DNA of 52,927 nt from Planctomycetaceae bacterium (GTDB lineage Bacteria > Planctomycetota > Planctomycetia > Planctomycetales > Planctomycetaceae). Each line of letters begins with the position of its first letter. Position 1 is the stretch's first letter. The notes beneath the pieces were generated by a model. The model did not search any database. It saw only the letters and a list, made by a program, of their open reading frames with translations, and had not been told where the DNA came from. The DNA is taken from positions 1-52,927 of the forward strand of contig JABISG010000140.1 of NCBI GenBank assembly GCA_018699955.1. The letters are read 5' to 3'. This document shows positions 1 to 8,553 of the stretch, piece by piece. The translations under genes were made by a program, and so were the position numbers.

Positions 1-185
1 ACGCCAGTGGCACCCGACCATTCTTTCTGGTGACCACACTAGAATACCTCTGACGACGGTTCATGGCAGCATTGCGGAAAAACGCTGAACCCCCAATAAT
101 GCGTGCAGATCGGCTTGCGCATCATTCGGAAAGATCTCCGCCGGTCGGCGTTCGCATTTTCAGCAAACAAAGAAGTGGAAAAACC

Positions 186-1118
186 ATGACTTGCTACAAA
201 GACAATTCGGAATCAATCGGCAACACACCGCTCATCCGCATCAACCGTTTGACCGAAGGTCTCAAAGCAACGGTTCTTGCAAAGATTGAAGGACGCAATC
301 CCGCTTACAGCGTCAAATGCCGAATCGGTGCCAACATGATTTGGGACGCCGAACAACGCGGCGTACTCAAACCGGGAATGCAAGTCGTCGAGCCGACCAG
401 CGGCAACACGGGAATCGCGTTGGCGTATGTTTGTGCCGCTCGTGGTTACCCGCTGACGCTCACCATGCCCGACACCATGTCGGGCGAACGACGGCTGATG
501 TTGCGTGCGTTCGGTGCCACGCTGATCCTCACGCCGGGCGCCGAAGGCATGAAAGGGGCGATCAACAAGGCGGCTGAGATCGCCGAAGACTCGAACTTCT
601 ACATGCCGCAGCAGTTCGAGAATCCCGCCAACCCCGAGGTTCACGTTAAGACAACCGGACCGGAGATCTGGAACGACACCGACGGCAAGGTCGATATTCT
701 CGTCTCCGGCGTCGGCACCGGCGGCACCATCACGGGTGTCTCACGGTTCATCAAGCAGGACAAGGGACACCCTTTGCACTCCATCGCAGTTGAACCGACC
801 GGCAGCCCGATTCTCTCCGGCGGTAGCCCCGGCAAACATAAAATCCAGGGCATCGGTGCCGGCTTCAAGCCTGCTATTCTGGACATGGATCTGGTCGATG
901 AAGTGGTGCAGGTTGGCGATGACGACGCATTCGCAATGGCGCCGCGCCTCGCCCAGGAAGAAGGCATCACCTGTGGCATCAGTAGCGGAGCCGCCATGGT
1001 CGCCGCACTCGAAGTCGCCGCCCGCCCCGAGAGCGAAGGCAAAACAATCGTTGTCATTCTTCCCGACAGCGGCGAACGATACCTCTCCACACCGCTGTTC
1101 GATTACGCACGCGACTAA
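186..1118 (+). CDS. cysK: Cysteine synthase A (O-acetylserine sulfhydrylase)
   Basis: PLP enzyme that makes cysteine from O-acetylserine and sulfide in the cytoplasm. The 310-residue product closely follows the enterobacterial CysK pattern. It has the PLP lysine in NPAYSVKCRIG (K44), the substrate loop TSGNTG (71-76), the glycine-rich phosphate loop GVGTGGT, and the C-terminal ISSGAA and LPDSGERYLS blocks. The frame stays open upstream to 63, but residues before M42 of that frame match nothing in the family and the length from 186 is normal, so 186 is the chosen start. The gene stands alone and is followed at once by a strong hairpin terminator. Cystathionine beta-synthase is less likely given the length and the lack of a CBS domain. 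The assignment is secure at family level. Confidence 0.95.
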   Translation: MTCYKDNSESIGNTPLIRINRLTEGLKATVLAKIEGRNPAYSVKCRIGANMIWDAEQRGVLKPGMQVVEPTSGNTGIALAYVCAARGYPLTLTMPDTMSGERRLMLRAFGATLILTPGAEGMKGAINKAAEIAEDSNFYMPQQFENPANPEVHVKTTGPEIWNDTDGKVDILVSGVGTGGTITGVSRFIKQDKGHPLHSIAVEPTGSPILSGGSPGKHKIQGIGAGFKPAILDMDLVDEVVQVGDDDAFAMAPRLAQEEGITCGISSGAAMVAALEVAARPESEGKTIVVILPDSGERYLSTPLFDYARD

Positions 1119-1146
1119 CATAAACGAAGAATAACGTAACCACTCG

Positions 1147-1182
1147 GCATCCCGGTTGCTTTCAGCAGCCGGGATGCTTTTG
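1147..1182 (+). terminator. Rho-independent terminator of cysK
   Basis: Arms GCATCCCGG (1147-1155) and CCGGGATGC (1169-1177) pair perfectly. The stem extends inward by about four pairs including a G-U, and TTTTG follows. It lies 28 bases after the cysK stop. The gene on the other side points toward it, so it may also help block read-through from that direction. Confidence 0.8.
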
Positions 1183-1207
1183 TTATTGAGAGGCGGTTGA
1201 CGTGGCG

Positions 1208-2461
1208 TCATTTGCCCGAAACGTCGTACACAACCAGCGTTCCCTGATCGCGGATGTATAAACGGCCATTGGCGACCACCGGGTGTGCCCAGCTTGGCTT
1301 ATTCGATTTCAGCGTAGGGAAACGGCCTTTTTCGACGTACTCTTTTGCAGTCGATTCGACCAATGCCATTTCGTTCCGTTCGCCCAGACAATACAGGTGG
1401 CCGTCGGCGAAGCAGAGCGAGCCTTTGCGGACGCTGCGATTTCTCCAGGCGATGTCGCCGGTTTTGAAGTCCATGCAGATCAGTCCGCCACTGCCAAAGC
1501 CGTACATCATGCCGTCGACCATTACGATTCCGCCGTGGTGATTGGCCATCGACCGTTCAAAGTAGACCTCTTCAGCAGTGAATTTGTCGCCGTCGAGCGA
1601 CAGTTTGACCAAGCCGCCGCCGGTGCCGTAAGCCGATGAAGTGAAGACGTAGTCACCCGAGCAAATGGGCGTGCACACGTTGGCGGTGCCGTTGGCCGAT
1701 TTGGAGTAGTCCCACAGCAAGTCGCCGGTCTTCGCATCCAGTCCTACCACCCGTTTGCTGGTAAACTGTATGCACTGCCGCACGCCTTGCACGACGGCGA
1801 CGATGGCGGAGGAATAATGGGCGCGATCCTTGACGTCGGTACTGCGCCAGATGACTTCTCCGGTGAGCTTGTTCAGCGCGGCCACCGCGCCGTCGGCACC
1901 ACCCGGCGTGACAATCAGTTTGTCGCCATCGACGAGCGGGCTTTCGCAGAATCCCCAACCCGGCGGTCGCTTGCCGCCGTTGAGATCATCGAGCAGATGC
2001 AGACTCCAAACCACTTTTCCCGTGCCAGCTTCGAGGCAGGTGAGCGAACCGTCGCCGTTTTCGGCATACAGCAGTTTATCATCGACGGTCACCGTACCCC
2101 GCGCTCCGTTACCCGATCCGTGCTTGTATTCACGGCTGGACTTGGGATGCTTGACCGACCACAGCAGTTTGCCATCCTTTTCATTCAGGCAGAGAATTCG
2201 CGATTCGCCATCAACATTTCCCTGTGTGAAAACGCGACCATCGGCCACCGAAACGGCCGAATAGGCGGCTCCGACGTTGTCAACCTTCCAAACCACAGCT
2301 GGCCCGTCTTCGGGCCACTCTTTGAGCAGCCCGGTCTCCGCCGACTTGCCGTCGCGATTTGGTCCGCGCCACTGTGGGTAATCACCCGGCTTCGCCGCCG
2401 AGACAATGACCGCTGCGGTCGAGACAATCAGGAAGGTTGTCAGAAGGGACAATCGATTCAT
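1208..2461 (-). CDS. Secreted PQQ-like beta-propeller repeat protein
   Basis: The 417-residue protein begins with a signal peptide (hydrophobic residues about 5-22, ending VSAAKP). It is then built of repeated propeller blades with the outer-strand signature of PQQ/BamB-like repeats, for example GKLLWS, GKVVWS, GEVIWR and GDLLWD. The early PQWRGPNRDG sequence is typical of a large planctomycete family of such proteins. No full set of PQQ or calcium ligands of quinoprotein dehydrogenases is evident, so an enzyme activity is not supported; a periplasmic or cell-surface binding or scaffold role is more likely. An AGAGGA ribosome site lies just before the ATG. It is a single-gene unit converging on cysK. 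Confidence 0.85.
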   Translation of the reverse strand: MNRLSLLTTFLIVSTAAVIVSAAKPGDYPQWRGPNRDGKSAETGLLKEWPEDGPAVVWKVDNVGAAYSAVSVADGRVFTQGNVDGESRILCLNEKDGKLLWSVKHPKSSREYKHGSGNGARGTVTVDDKLLYAENGDGSLTCLEAGTGKVVWSLHLLDDLNGGKRPPGWGFCESPLVDGDKLIVTPGGADGAVAALNKLTGEVIWRSTDVKDRAHYSSAIVAVVQGVRQCIQFTSKRVVGLDAKTGDLLWDYSKSANGTANVCTPICSGDYVFTSSAYGTGGGLVKLSLDGDKFTAEEVYFERSMANHHGGIVMVDGMMYGFGSGGLICMDFKTGDIAWRNRSVRKGSLCFADGHLYCLGERNEMALVESTAKEYVEKGRFPTLKSNKPSWAHPVVANGRLYIRDQGTLVVYDVSGK

Positions 2462-2965
2462 CGCAGATCCTCTTATCGTAAAGCAGGAGGGACAGTGGGC
2501 GGGACGTCGTCGAGAGATTCGTCGTTTGGCGACAGGCGCAGTTTAGGTGATCGGAGTCACGTTGAAAACCAATTCGCCTGTTTTGTACATTCCGCTACAG
2601 TTGTTTGGACATGCGATGCATCTTCTTAACCTTCTCGATTTGACGCAGAGGTGCGAAGGTGGAAAGGACCGCAAAGAGGAGTAGAGAGGGTGAAGGCACG
2701 CTGCACTGTCGGCGCAAAATATCGCATTGGAATTCGCCTTTGGTCTTCTCACACCCCATTTTTGCGGCTTATACGTCTTTGCGCACCTTTGCCGCTTTGC
2801 GCCTTTGCGTCAAGAAAACGGTGTAAAGTGCGATGCCGGCCACAGTCTTCGGTGGTTCACGCTTTCCACTGAGGCCCGGCGGCTGGTAGAATGCGGGTTC
2901 ACCTGAGAGTCGCTGGAATGCACTGTTTCCCCGCCCCTGCCTTTGAACACCCACCCCACAACACC
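2462..2965. other. Intergenic region with an inverted repeat
   Basis: This 504-base gap separates divergent genes (PQQ-like propeller leftward, Gfo/Idh/MocA oxidoreductase rightward), so promoters for both should lie here, but I could not identify convincing -35/-10 pairs. Its main content is the inverted repeat listed at 2642-2811. Small open frames in the gap are translations of that repeat and are not supported as genes. Confidence 0.6.
2642..2811. repeat. Imperfect inverted repeat with 35-bp arms
   Basis: The left arm (2642-2676, starting GACGCAGAGGTGCGAAGG) and the right arm (2777-2811, ending CGCCTTTGCGTC) are complementary at 27 of 35 positions and flank about 100 bases. The arms are built from degenerate CTTTGCG/CGCAAAG units. 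It resembles intergenic repeats common in planctomycete and cyanobacterial chromosomes. I see no transposase and no clear target duplication. Confidence 0.65.
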
Positions 2966-4279
2966 ATGAAGACCGAAGACTTTCTCAAGAACGATCTCAG
3001 CCGACGACAATTTCTCGGCTCCAGCGCGAAGAACGCGGCCGGAGTTGCTGCGGGCATGGTGAGTCTGGCCGGCACGGTGGCGCAGGCCGCTCCCAGCGAG
3101 CGGGTCTCGCTCGGCGTGATTGGTGTCCGCGGTCGCGGCAAAACGCTGGCGACAGAACTCGCCGCGTTTGGCGATGTCGATGTGTCGGTGCTCTGCGACG
3201 TTGATCGCAACGTCATTCCGGCTTCGTCCGAGTTGGTTGAAAAACAACAAGGGTTCGCCCCGCGCGTCGAGCAGGATTTTCGCCGCGTCATCGACGATCC
3301 GTCAATCGACGCAGTCGTTATTGCCACGCCCGATCATTGGCACGCGGTGATGACATTGCTTGCCTGCCAGACGGGCAAAGACGTGTACGTCGAAAAACCG
3401 GTCTCGCATAACATTCACGAAGGCGAGCAGATGTTGGCCGCCGCGCGCAAGTACGAGCGCGTCGTGCAAACCGGATTGCAACAGCGCAGCGGATCGCATT
3501 TTCAGTCGGCCGTTGAATTTGTCCGCAGTGGTAAACTCGGGCAGGTCAAGCTGGCGAAAGCGTGGACCGTTCACCGTCGCAAGTCGATTGGCTTCAAGAA
3601 AAACACGGCAGCTCCGGCGGGCGTCGATTACGATCTCTGGCTGGGACCGGCGGCGCAACAGCCGTTCAATCCGAATCATTTCCATAACAACTGGCATTGT
3701 TTCTGGGATTTCGGCAGCGGCGAACTGGGCAACTGGGGCGTTCACATGCTCGACATTGCTCGGTGGGGACTCGATGCCGGCCTGCCGAATCGTATCTCCG
3801 CGAGTGGCGGCAAACTGGTATTCAACGACGATCAACAAACGCCCGACACACAGATCGTCACCTACAACTATCCCGACACGACGATCGTTTGGGAACATCG
3901 GTTGTGGAGCAATCGCGGCATCGAGGGACGCAGCGCCGCCGCCGCCTTTTACGGTGAACAAGGCACGTTGATCGTCGATCGCGGTGGCTGGAAGGTTTAC
4001 GACGGCAAAGAATCGGTGACGTCGGACACAAGTGAAATGCAGCGGACGCACTGCCGTAGCTTCATCGACTCGATCAAGACTCGCGACACGCCGACGGCAG
4101 ACATCCAAGAGGGCCATCGTTCAACGGCGTTATGTCATCTGGGCAATATCGCGTATCGTCTGGGCCGTGAGGTCTCGTTCGATTCGGAATCGATGCAATT
4201 CGGCGGCGACGACGCGGCCAATGCACTGCTCACCCGTGAGTACCGCGAACCCTGGAAATTGCCAAAAATTGACGATTGA
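2966..4279 (+). CDS. Tat-exported Gfo/Idh/MocA-family oxidoreductase
   Basis: The predicted protein is 437 residues from ATG 2966. The frame opens at 2891, but those 25 extra residues precede the Tat signal and fit nothing. The twin-arginine signal is SRRQF (12-16) followed by a hydrophobic stretch ending AQAAP. Next is a Rossmann dinucleotide fold with GVIGVRGRG (50-58) and the family's catalytic EKP motif (143-145), then the C-terminal alpha/beta domain with HNNWHCFWDFGSGELGNWG, a block frequent in planctomycete members. The family oxidises or reduces sugars and related polyols with NAD(P). Tat export suggests the cofactor is bound before transport to the periplasm. The substrate is unknown. 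Confidence 0.88.
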   Translation: MKTEDFLKNDLSRRQFLGSSAKNAAGVAAGMVSLAGTVAQAAPSERVSLGVIGVRGRGKTLATELAAFGDVDVSVLCDVDRNVIPASSELVEKQQGFAPRVEQDFRRVIDDPSIDAVVIATPDHWHAVMTLLACQTGKDVYVEKPVSHNIHEGEQMLAAARKYERVVQTGLQQRSGSHFQSAVEFVRSGKLGQVKLAKAWTVHRRKSIGFKKNTAAPAGVDYDLWLGPAAQQPFNPNHFHNNWHCFWDFGSGELGNWGVHMLDIARWGLDAGLPNRISASGGKLVFNDDQQTPDTQIVTYNYPDTTIVWEHRLWSNRGIEGRSAAAAFYGEQGTLIVDRGGWKVYDGKESVTSDTSEMQRTHCRSFIDSIKTRDTPTADIQEGHRSTALCHLGNIAYRLGREVSFDSESMQFGGDDAANALLTREYREPWKLPKIDD

Positions 4280-4504
4280 ATCTTGTCGATTGACGATTGC
4301 CCGATAATGCTTGTCAATTGGTTGGATTGCCGATGGATAAGCGCATCTGGCGATGAAATGAGGCAACGAACGAAGGGATTCCCCCACCGTTGCATCAAGC
4401 TGGCAGTGGCCGCTGCCCGATAATTCTCTGGGACGCTGCGCGGAGACTCGGTTCGCCGTCGCGCAGTCCAGGGCAAGTTTCATCTCACAGACAAATATCG
4501 ATCC

Positions 4505-6124
4505 ATGTACGATTCAATCATCATTGGCGGCGGACACAACGGATTGGTCACTGCGGCTTATTTGGCGCGGGCCGGGTGGAAGGTGCTCGTACTCGAACGT
4601 CGCGATCTGCTTGGCGGTTGTGCCGTCACCGAGGAATTGTGGCCCGGATATCGGGTTTCGACGGCTTCCTATGTCGTCAGCCTGCTACTGCCGGAAATCG
4701 AGCGGGATCTCGAACTGGCGAAGCACGGCTACAAGGTGCTGCCGCGAACGCCGTCGTCGTTCACGCCGTTTGAAGACGGTCGCTGGATGATGCTCGGCCC
4801 GGATAAGGAAATGACCCACCGCGAGATCGCCAAGTTCTCCCAGCGTGATGCCGAGGCATATCCCCGGTACGAAGCGCTGTTGGAACGCATCGCCGAGTGT
4901 ATTGAACCGACGCTCGCCCAAACACCGCCCGACTTACTGCCACTACCACCAAGCTGGCGGAAGCGTTCGTTGGGCGGAAAGATTCGCGAAGCACGACGTG
5001 GCTACTCGATGTTCCAGGCGCTCAAGCAGTTGGGCGAAGAATTACCCGAAGCAATCGAGTTCATCACCGGATCGGCCCGAACGATTCTCGACCGTTGGTT
5101 CGAATCGGATGAACTGAAGGCAACGCTGGCAACCGATGCGATTATCGGCAACTTTCAACCAATCTCAGCTCCGGGAACGGCCTACGTGTTGCTGCACCAT
5201 GTGATGGGCAGTTCCGGCGGAGCGCGCGGTGTGTGGGGATATGTCGAAGGCGGCATGGGCGCCTTATCGACGGCAATCGGGAAGGCGGCAACCGAAGCGG
5301 GCGTCGAAATCCGCAGGGGAGTCGCCGTTGAGGAAATCAAAGTCAGCGGCGGTCGGACATCGGGTGTGCGATTGGCCGGCGGCGAAGAAATTGCGGCCCA
5401 CCGCGTCGCATCGAGCATCGATCCGCATTGGACATTCGAGAAGCTGCTCGATGCGGACCACTTGCCGGAGAATTTCCGTCGCGCCGTTTCGCGAATCGAC
5501 TATTCCAGCGCCAGCATGAAGGTCAACCTTGCCGTCAGCGAGTTGCCGAACTTCACCTGTCTGCCCGGTAACGATGAGGTCAACCCGCAGCACCGCGGGA
5601 CGATTCACATCGGCGCGACGCTCGATTACCTGGAGCGTGCCTACGATGACGCAAAGTACGGGCAGCCCTCGGCTCGGCCAATTGTGGAAATGACGATTCC
5701 GACATCGGTCGATAAGACACTCACCCCGGCGGGGCATCACATTCTGTCGCTGTTCGTGCAGTATGCACCGTTTGAGTTAGCCGACGGGAAGAATTGGGAC
5801 GATGTGAAAGAGGAAGTGGCCGACCGCTGCGTCGCGGAGATCGCGCGCCACGCTCCCAACGTTCCCGCTTCAATTCTGCATCGGCAGGTTATCTCACCGC
5901 TCGATTTGGAGCGGACGTACGGACTGACGGGCGGCAACATCTTTCAGGGAGCGATGCCGCTGCATCAGCTTTTCAATCTACGACCGGTCCCCGGTTGGAG
6001 CGATTACCGCACGCCCGTTGATGGACTTTATCTGTGCGGCAGCGCCGCGCATCCCGGCGGCGGTGTGATGGGCGCGTGCGGTCTGAACGCGGCGAATGAG
6101 ATGATTCGCGACGGCAAGGGTTGA
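4505..6124 (+). CDS. FAD-dependent oxidoreductase (phytoene desaturase / PYROXD2-like)
   Basis: The 539-residue flavoprotein opens with the dinucleotide-binding fold IIIGGGHNGLVTAAYLARAG and the ADP-ribose acid in VLVLER, followed by the LGG motif. The C-terminal FAD contact block is GLYLCGSAAHPGGGVMGACG. The layout and length match the branch of amine oxidase/carotenoid desaturase-like proteins called NAD(P)/FAD-dependent oxidoreductases and related to PYROXD2. There are no carotenoid genes nearby, so a role in carotenogenesis is not supported. The 225-base gap upstream is rich in short TTGACGATTG repeats and has no gene. The substrate is unknown. Confidence 0.85.
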   Translation: MYDSIIIGGGHNGLVTAAYLARAGWKVLVLERRDLLGGCAVTEELWPGYRVSTASYVVSLLLPEIERDLELAKHGYKVLPRTPSSFTPFEDGRWMMLGPDKEMTHREIAKFSQRDAEAYPRYEALLERIAECIEPTLAQTPPDLLPLPPSWRKRSLGGKIREARRGYSMFQALKQLGEELPEAIEFITGSARTILDRWFESDELKATLATDAIIGNFQPISAPGTAYVLLHHVMGSSGGARGVWGYVEGGMGALSTAIGKAATEAGVEIRRGVAVEEIKVSGGRTSGVRLAGGEEIAAHRVASSIDPHWTFEKLLDADHLPENFRRAVSRIDYSSASMKVNLAVSELPNFTCLPGNDEVNPQHRGTIHIGATLDYLERAYDDAKYGQPSARPIVEMTIPTSVDKTLTPAGHHILSLFVQYAPFELADGKNWDDVKEEVADRCVAEIARHAPNVPASILHRQVISPLDLERTYGLTGGNIFQGAMPLHQLFNLRPVPGWSDYRTPVDGLYLCGSAAHPGGGVMGACGLNAANEMIRDGKG

Positions 6125-6181
6125 TAAAACCGAACCGAACGCCGCTGAGGGTTTCGCCGAGCGATGCAAAGGGTGCGATTC

Positions 6182-8257
6182 TCAGTTCGCGACGAATTGT
6201 AGAATCCGCGCCGCGGTGCCGGAACTGATCTTGTTGTGGTCGGCCGAGAGCCGTAGCTGCAGTACGTGATCTCCGCCCTCAAGATCGTTGCGAAACATGA
6301 CCGTCCGGGGGTAATGCAGACCTTTGCTGTAACGGTGGAACAGATCGACCTGTTGGAAGTTTTCTCCGTCGATGCTGAACTCTAAGACGCCGGCATCCGG
6401 ACCGGCCAACAGGTAGGCACCGACTGCCGTCCCTTTGAACTCCAGTGTCAACGCGGCACCCGGTTCAGTTGCTTCGAGCACATCGAGCTGCGCGAACCGT
6501 GACCGTGATGAGCCGCGCAGTTTCTTCCAGTTGGGTTTGTGAATCTTCCAGCCATCGGCGATTTCGGCCGATTGGAGGCCGAGGAATCGACCGTCGGCAT
6601 AGCTCAACGCGTCGAGCGGCTGCTCGGGAGCGGCGTGCGATTTCCCGACTGTTGAACCGGATAACGGCAGCGACCAAGCGGCCGTCAATAATTCCTGATT
6701 CAGTTCTGCCACCATTGCGTTGCCCGGCGGCTTGGGGTGAGTGCCACCGTATTCGGTCCATGTCATCGTGTCGGCCGCAATCCGGTCGGCAAGTTCCTGA
6801 CCGACGTTAACAGTTGAAACCGCGTAATGCCGCGCGACGGCTTCGTGGTTACTCTGACTTACCGACAGCTTGCCTGCCTGAATTGTCTTGAGCATCCCCG
6901 GATTGACGAAATGCGTGATGACAACATCGGCATCGGGATTGTGACGTCGCACTTGACGAATAATGCCTTCCATCCCGCGGAGACACTCGGCCGCCGCGTG
7001 TGCTGCATCCTGATCGTCGTTGACGGCAAACTCGACGAAGAACAAATCAACCGGACCGGCCGACAACACATCGGCACCGAGTCGGAACGCTCCCGTCGTC
7101 GAGCAAGTTGATGCGATGCCTGCGTCGGTGAAATTGAATTTCGTTTTGGGGAACCGCTTTTTTAGCCAGTCAACCATCATCGGCCGGTAGCCGTTCATTT
7201 CGGTGATTGATCCGCCGATGAACGCCACGTGCCCTTTCAGTTCACGTTCAAATTGAATGCGCGAGTTGGTGTAAGTTCCACGCAGATGGATATTCGGCTG
7301 CGGGGCGGCTGTGATTGTTGCCGGTCCCTTCAGATATCCGAGCGATTGCAGGAAGTTATCGAGTTGCAGCGTTGTCGATGCGTAACGTTGCCGTTCGGCG
7401 TCCTGCCGTTCAGCGCTGCCACCACGTCCGGTGTTGAAGAAACCGTGCGGTGCGCCATCATACGATTTCAATTCGCAACGGTTTCCCGCTGCGGTCATCT
7501 CGCGGGCAAATCGTTCAACGGTCCAATAGGGAACCGCCTCATCGGCCGTCCCGTGGAAGATGATTGTCGGCGGTAATCCACGCCGAACGTGCAGCAGGGG
7601 CGAGATTTCGCTGGCTTTGCCGTCGGTGCGTTCCGCGAGGTCTTCCAGTTTCTTTGCGTCGATTTGTTGCTTGCCATCGATCGGCGCCAGCAGGACGGCC
7701 GGGTTATAAAGCGCCATCGCATTGGGAACGGCGCTGATCGTAAGGTCGTCTGCCTGGTCGTCGAAACCGTCGATAACCCCCGTGCAAGCAGCAAGATGTC
7801 CGCCGGCGGAACCGCCCGCTGCAACAATTCGATCTTCATCAACACCCAACTTCGCACCGTTCGCTCTGACCCAACGAATCGCTGATTTGGTGTCGGCGAG
7901 GCAGATGGGCGCCAACACATTGTGCCGCCGGCGCACGCGATAGTCGGCAGTGATCGCCACAATTCCGCGTGACGCAAGATATCGGCACTGCTGATAAAAC
8001 TGACCGGGAGTCCCCCCGTTCCAACCGCCGCCGAAGAAGAACACGACTGCTGGACGTCGTTCGGTCGGTTTGATGCCATCGGGCCGAAACACCCACGCTT
8101 TCAATTCGGTTTGCCCAACTTTTTTGAAAGTATGTACCGTGGCACCGGGCAAATCCGGCGGATACTTCCACATGGAATGACGGCCATCGGCTGCAATTGT
8201 CAGTCCGGCCGGCATCAATATCGCGACCAATAGCGCTTGACGCAACTTGTGGATCAT
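6182..8257 (-). CDS. Secreted two-domain esterase: alpha/beta hydrolase plus SGNH hydrolase
   Basis: The 691-residue protein has a signal peptide (1-22) and three parts. Residues about 40-310 form an alpha/beta hydrolase of the acetyl-xylan esterase type: oxyanion loop FFGGGW, nucleophile S150 in GGSAGGH, acid D239 in HGTADE and base H271 in PHGF. Residues about 325-530 form an SGNH/GDSL hydrolase: nucleophile S350 in IGGSIT, block II glycine at 380, block III N413 in AVNDD and base H507 in GGTHP. The block V aspartate (three before His) is replaced by glycine 504. The C-terminal about 120 residues look like a beta-rich accessory domain. The likely role is deacetylation of decorated polysaccharide outside the cytoplasm. 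A GGAAGAG ribosome site precedes the start. The enzyme is probably bifunctional, but the activity is inferred. Confidence 0.85.
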   Translation of the reverse strand: MIHKLRQALLVAILMPAGLTIAADGRHSMWKYPPDLPGATVHTFKKVGQTELKAWVFRPDGIKPTERRPAVVFFFGGGWNGGTPGQFYQQCRYLASRGIVAITADYRVRRRHNVLAPICLADTKSAIRWVRANGAKLGVDEDRIVAAGGSAGGHLAACTGVIDGFDDQADDLTISAVPNAMALYNPAVLLAPIDGKQQIDAKKLEDLAERTDGKASEISPLLHVRRGLPPTIIFHGTADEAVPYWTVERFAREMTAAGNRCELKSYDGAPHGFFNTGRGGSAERQDAERQRYASTTLQLDNFLQSLGYLKGPATITAAPQPNIHLRGTYTNSRIQFERELKGHVAFIGGSITEMNGYRPMMVDWLKKRFPKTKFNFTDAGIASTCSTTGAFRLGADVLSAGPVDLFFVEFAVNDDQDAAHAAAECLRGMEGIIRQVRRHNPDADVVITHFVNPGMLKTIQAGKLSVSQSNHEAVARHYAVSTVNVGQELADRIAADTMTWTEYGGTHPKPPGNAMVAELNQELLTAAWSLPLSGSTVGKSHAAPEQPLDALSYADGRFLGLQSAEIADGWKIHKPNWKKLRGSSRSRFAQLDVLEATEPGAALTLEFKGTAVGAYLLAGPDAGVLEFSIDGENFQQVDLFHRYSKGLHYPRTVMFRNDLEGGDHVLQLRLSADHNKISSGTAARILQFVAN

Positions 8258-8443
8258 ATCTCTTCCGCTCCGATTGTACTTCGGGTTATGGGTGTCTCTG
8301 TCTCCACCTGTTCCCCAATACTACCCGGTTGATATCCAACCTGCAAAACAGAGCTCGCGCATTGATGATGGAGCCGCTTTGAATTTCAGCAACCCATTTG
8401 CTTCAGTTGGCGGTAAGAAAATGGGGCGAGTATGTTTTTTAGC

Positions 8444-8455
8444 ATGTCGCGACAT
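8444..8455. promoter_or_regulatory. Palindrome in the divergent region before the redox operon
   Basis: A perfect 12-base palindrome, ATGTCGCGACAT, lies in the 296-base gap between the leftward esterase and the rightward redox genes, about 100 bases before the first redox start. Its position suits a repressor or activator site, but no regulator gene is adjacent and the match could be chance. I found no convincing promoter hexamers in this gap. Confidence 0.3.
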
Positions 8456-8553
8456 AACCACAGGATGTTCTTGACTTTGAATATCGTTTAGAGGAAACTG
8501 GCGGCCACGGTCGCATTGGTTCACCCTCAGGCGAATTGTATAGGTTTAGTTGC

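Noticed and set aside
2543..2872. Small frames in both directions in the first intergenic region
   Set aside because: They translate the repeat at 2642-2811 (for example LCAPLPLCAF), a known source of false genes.
3302..4117. A 271-codon open frame on the minus strand
   Set aside because: It is antisense to the Gfo/Idh/MocA gene, whose motifs are clear.
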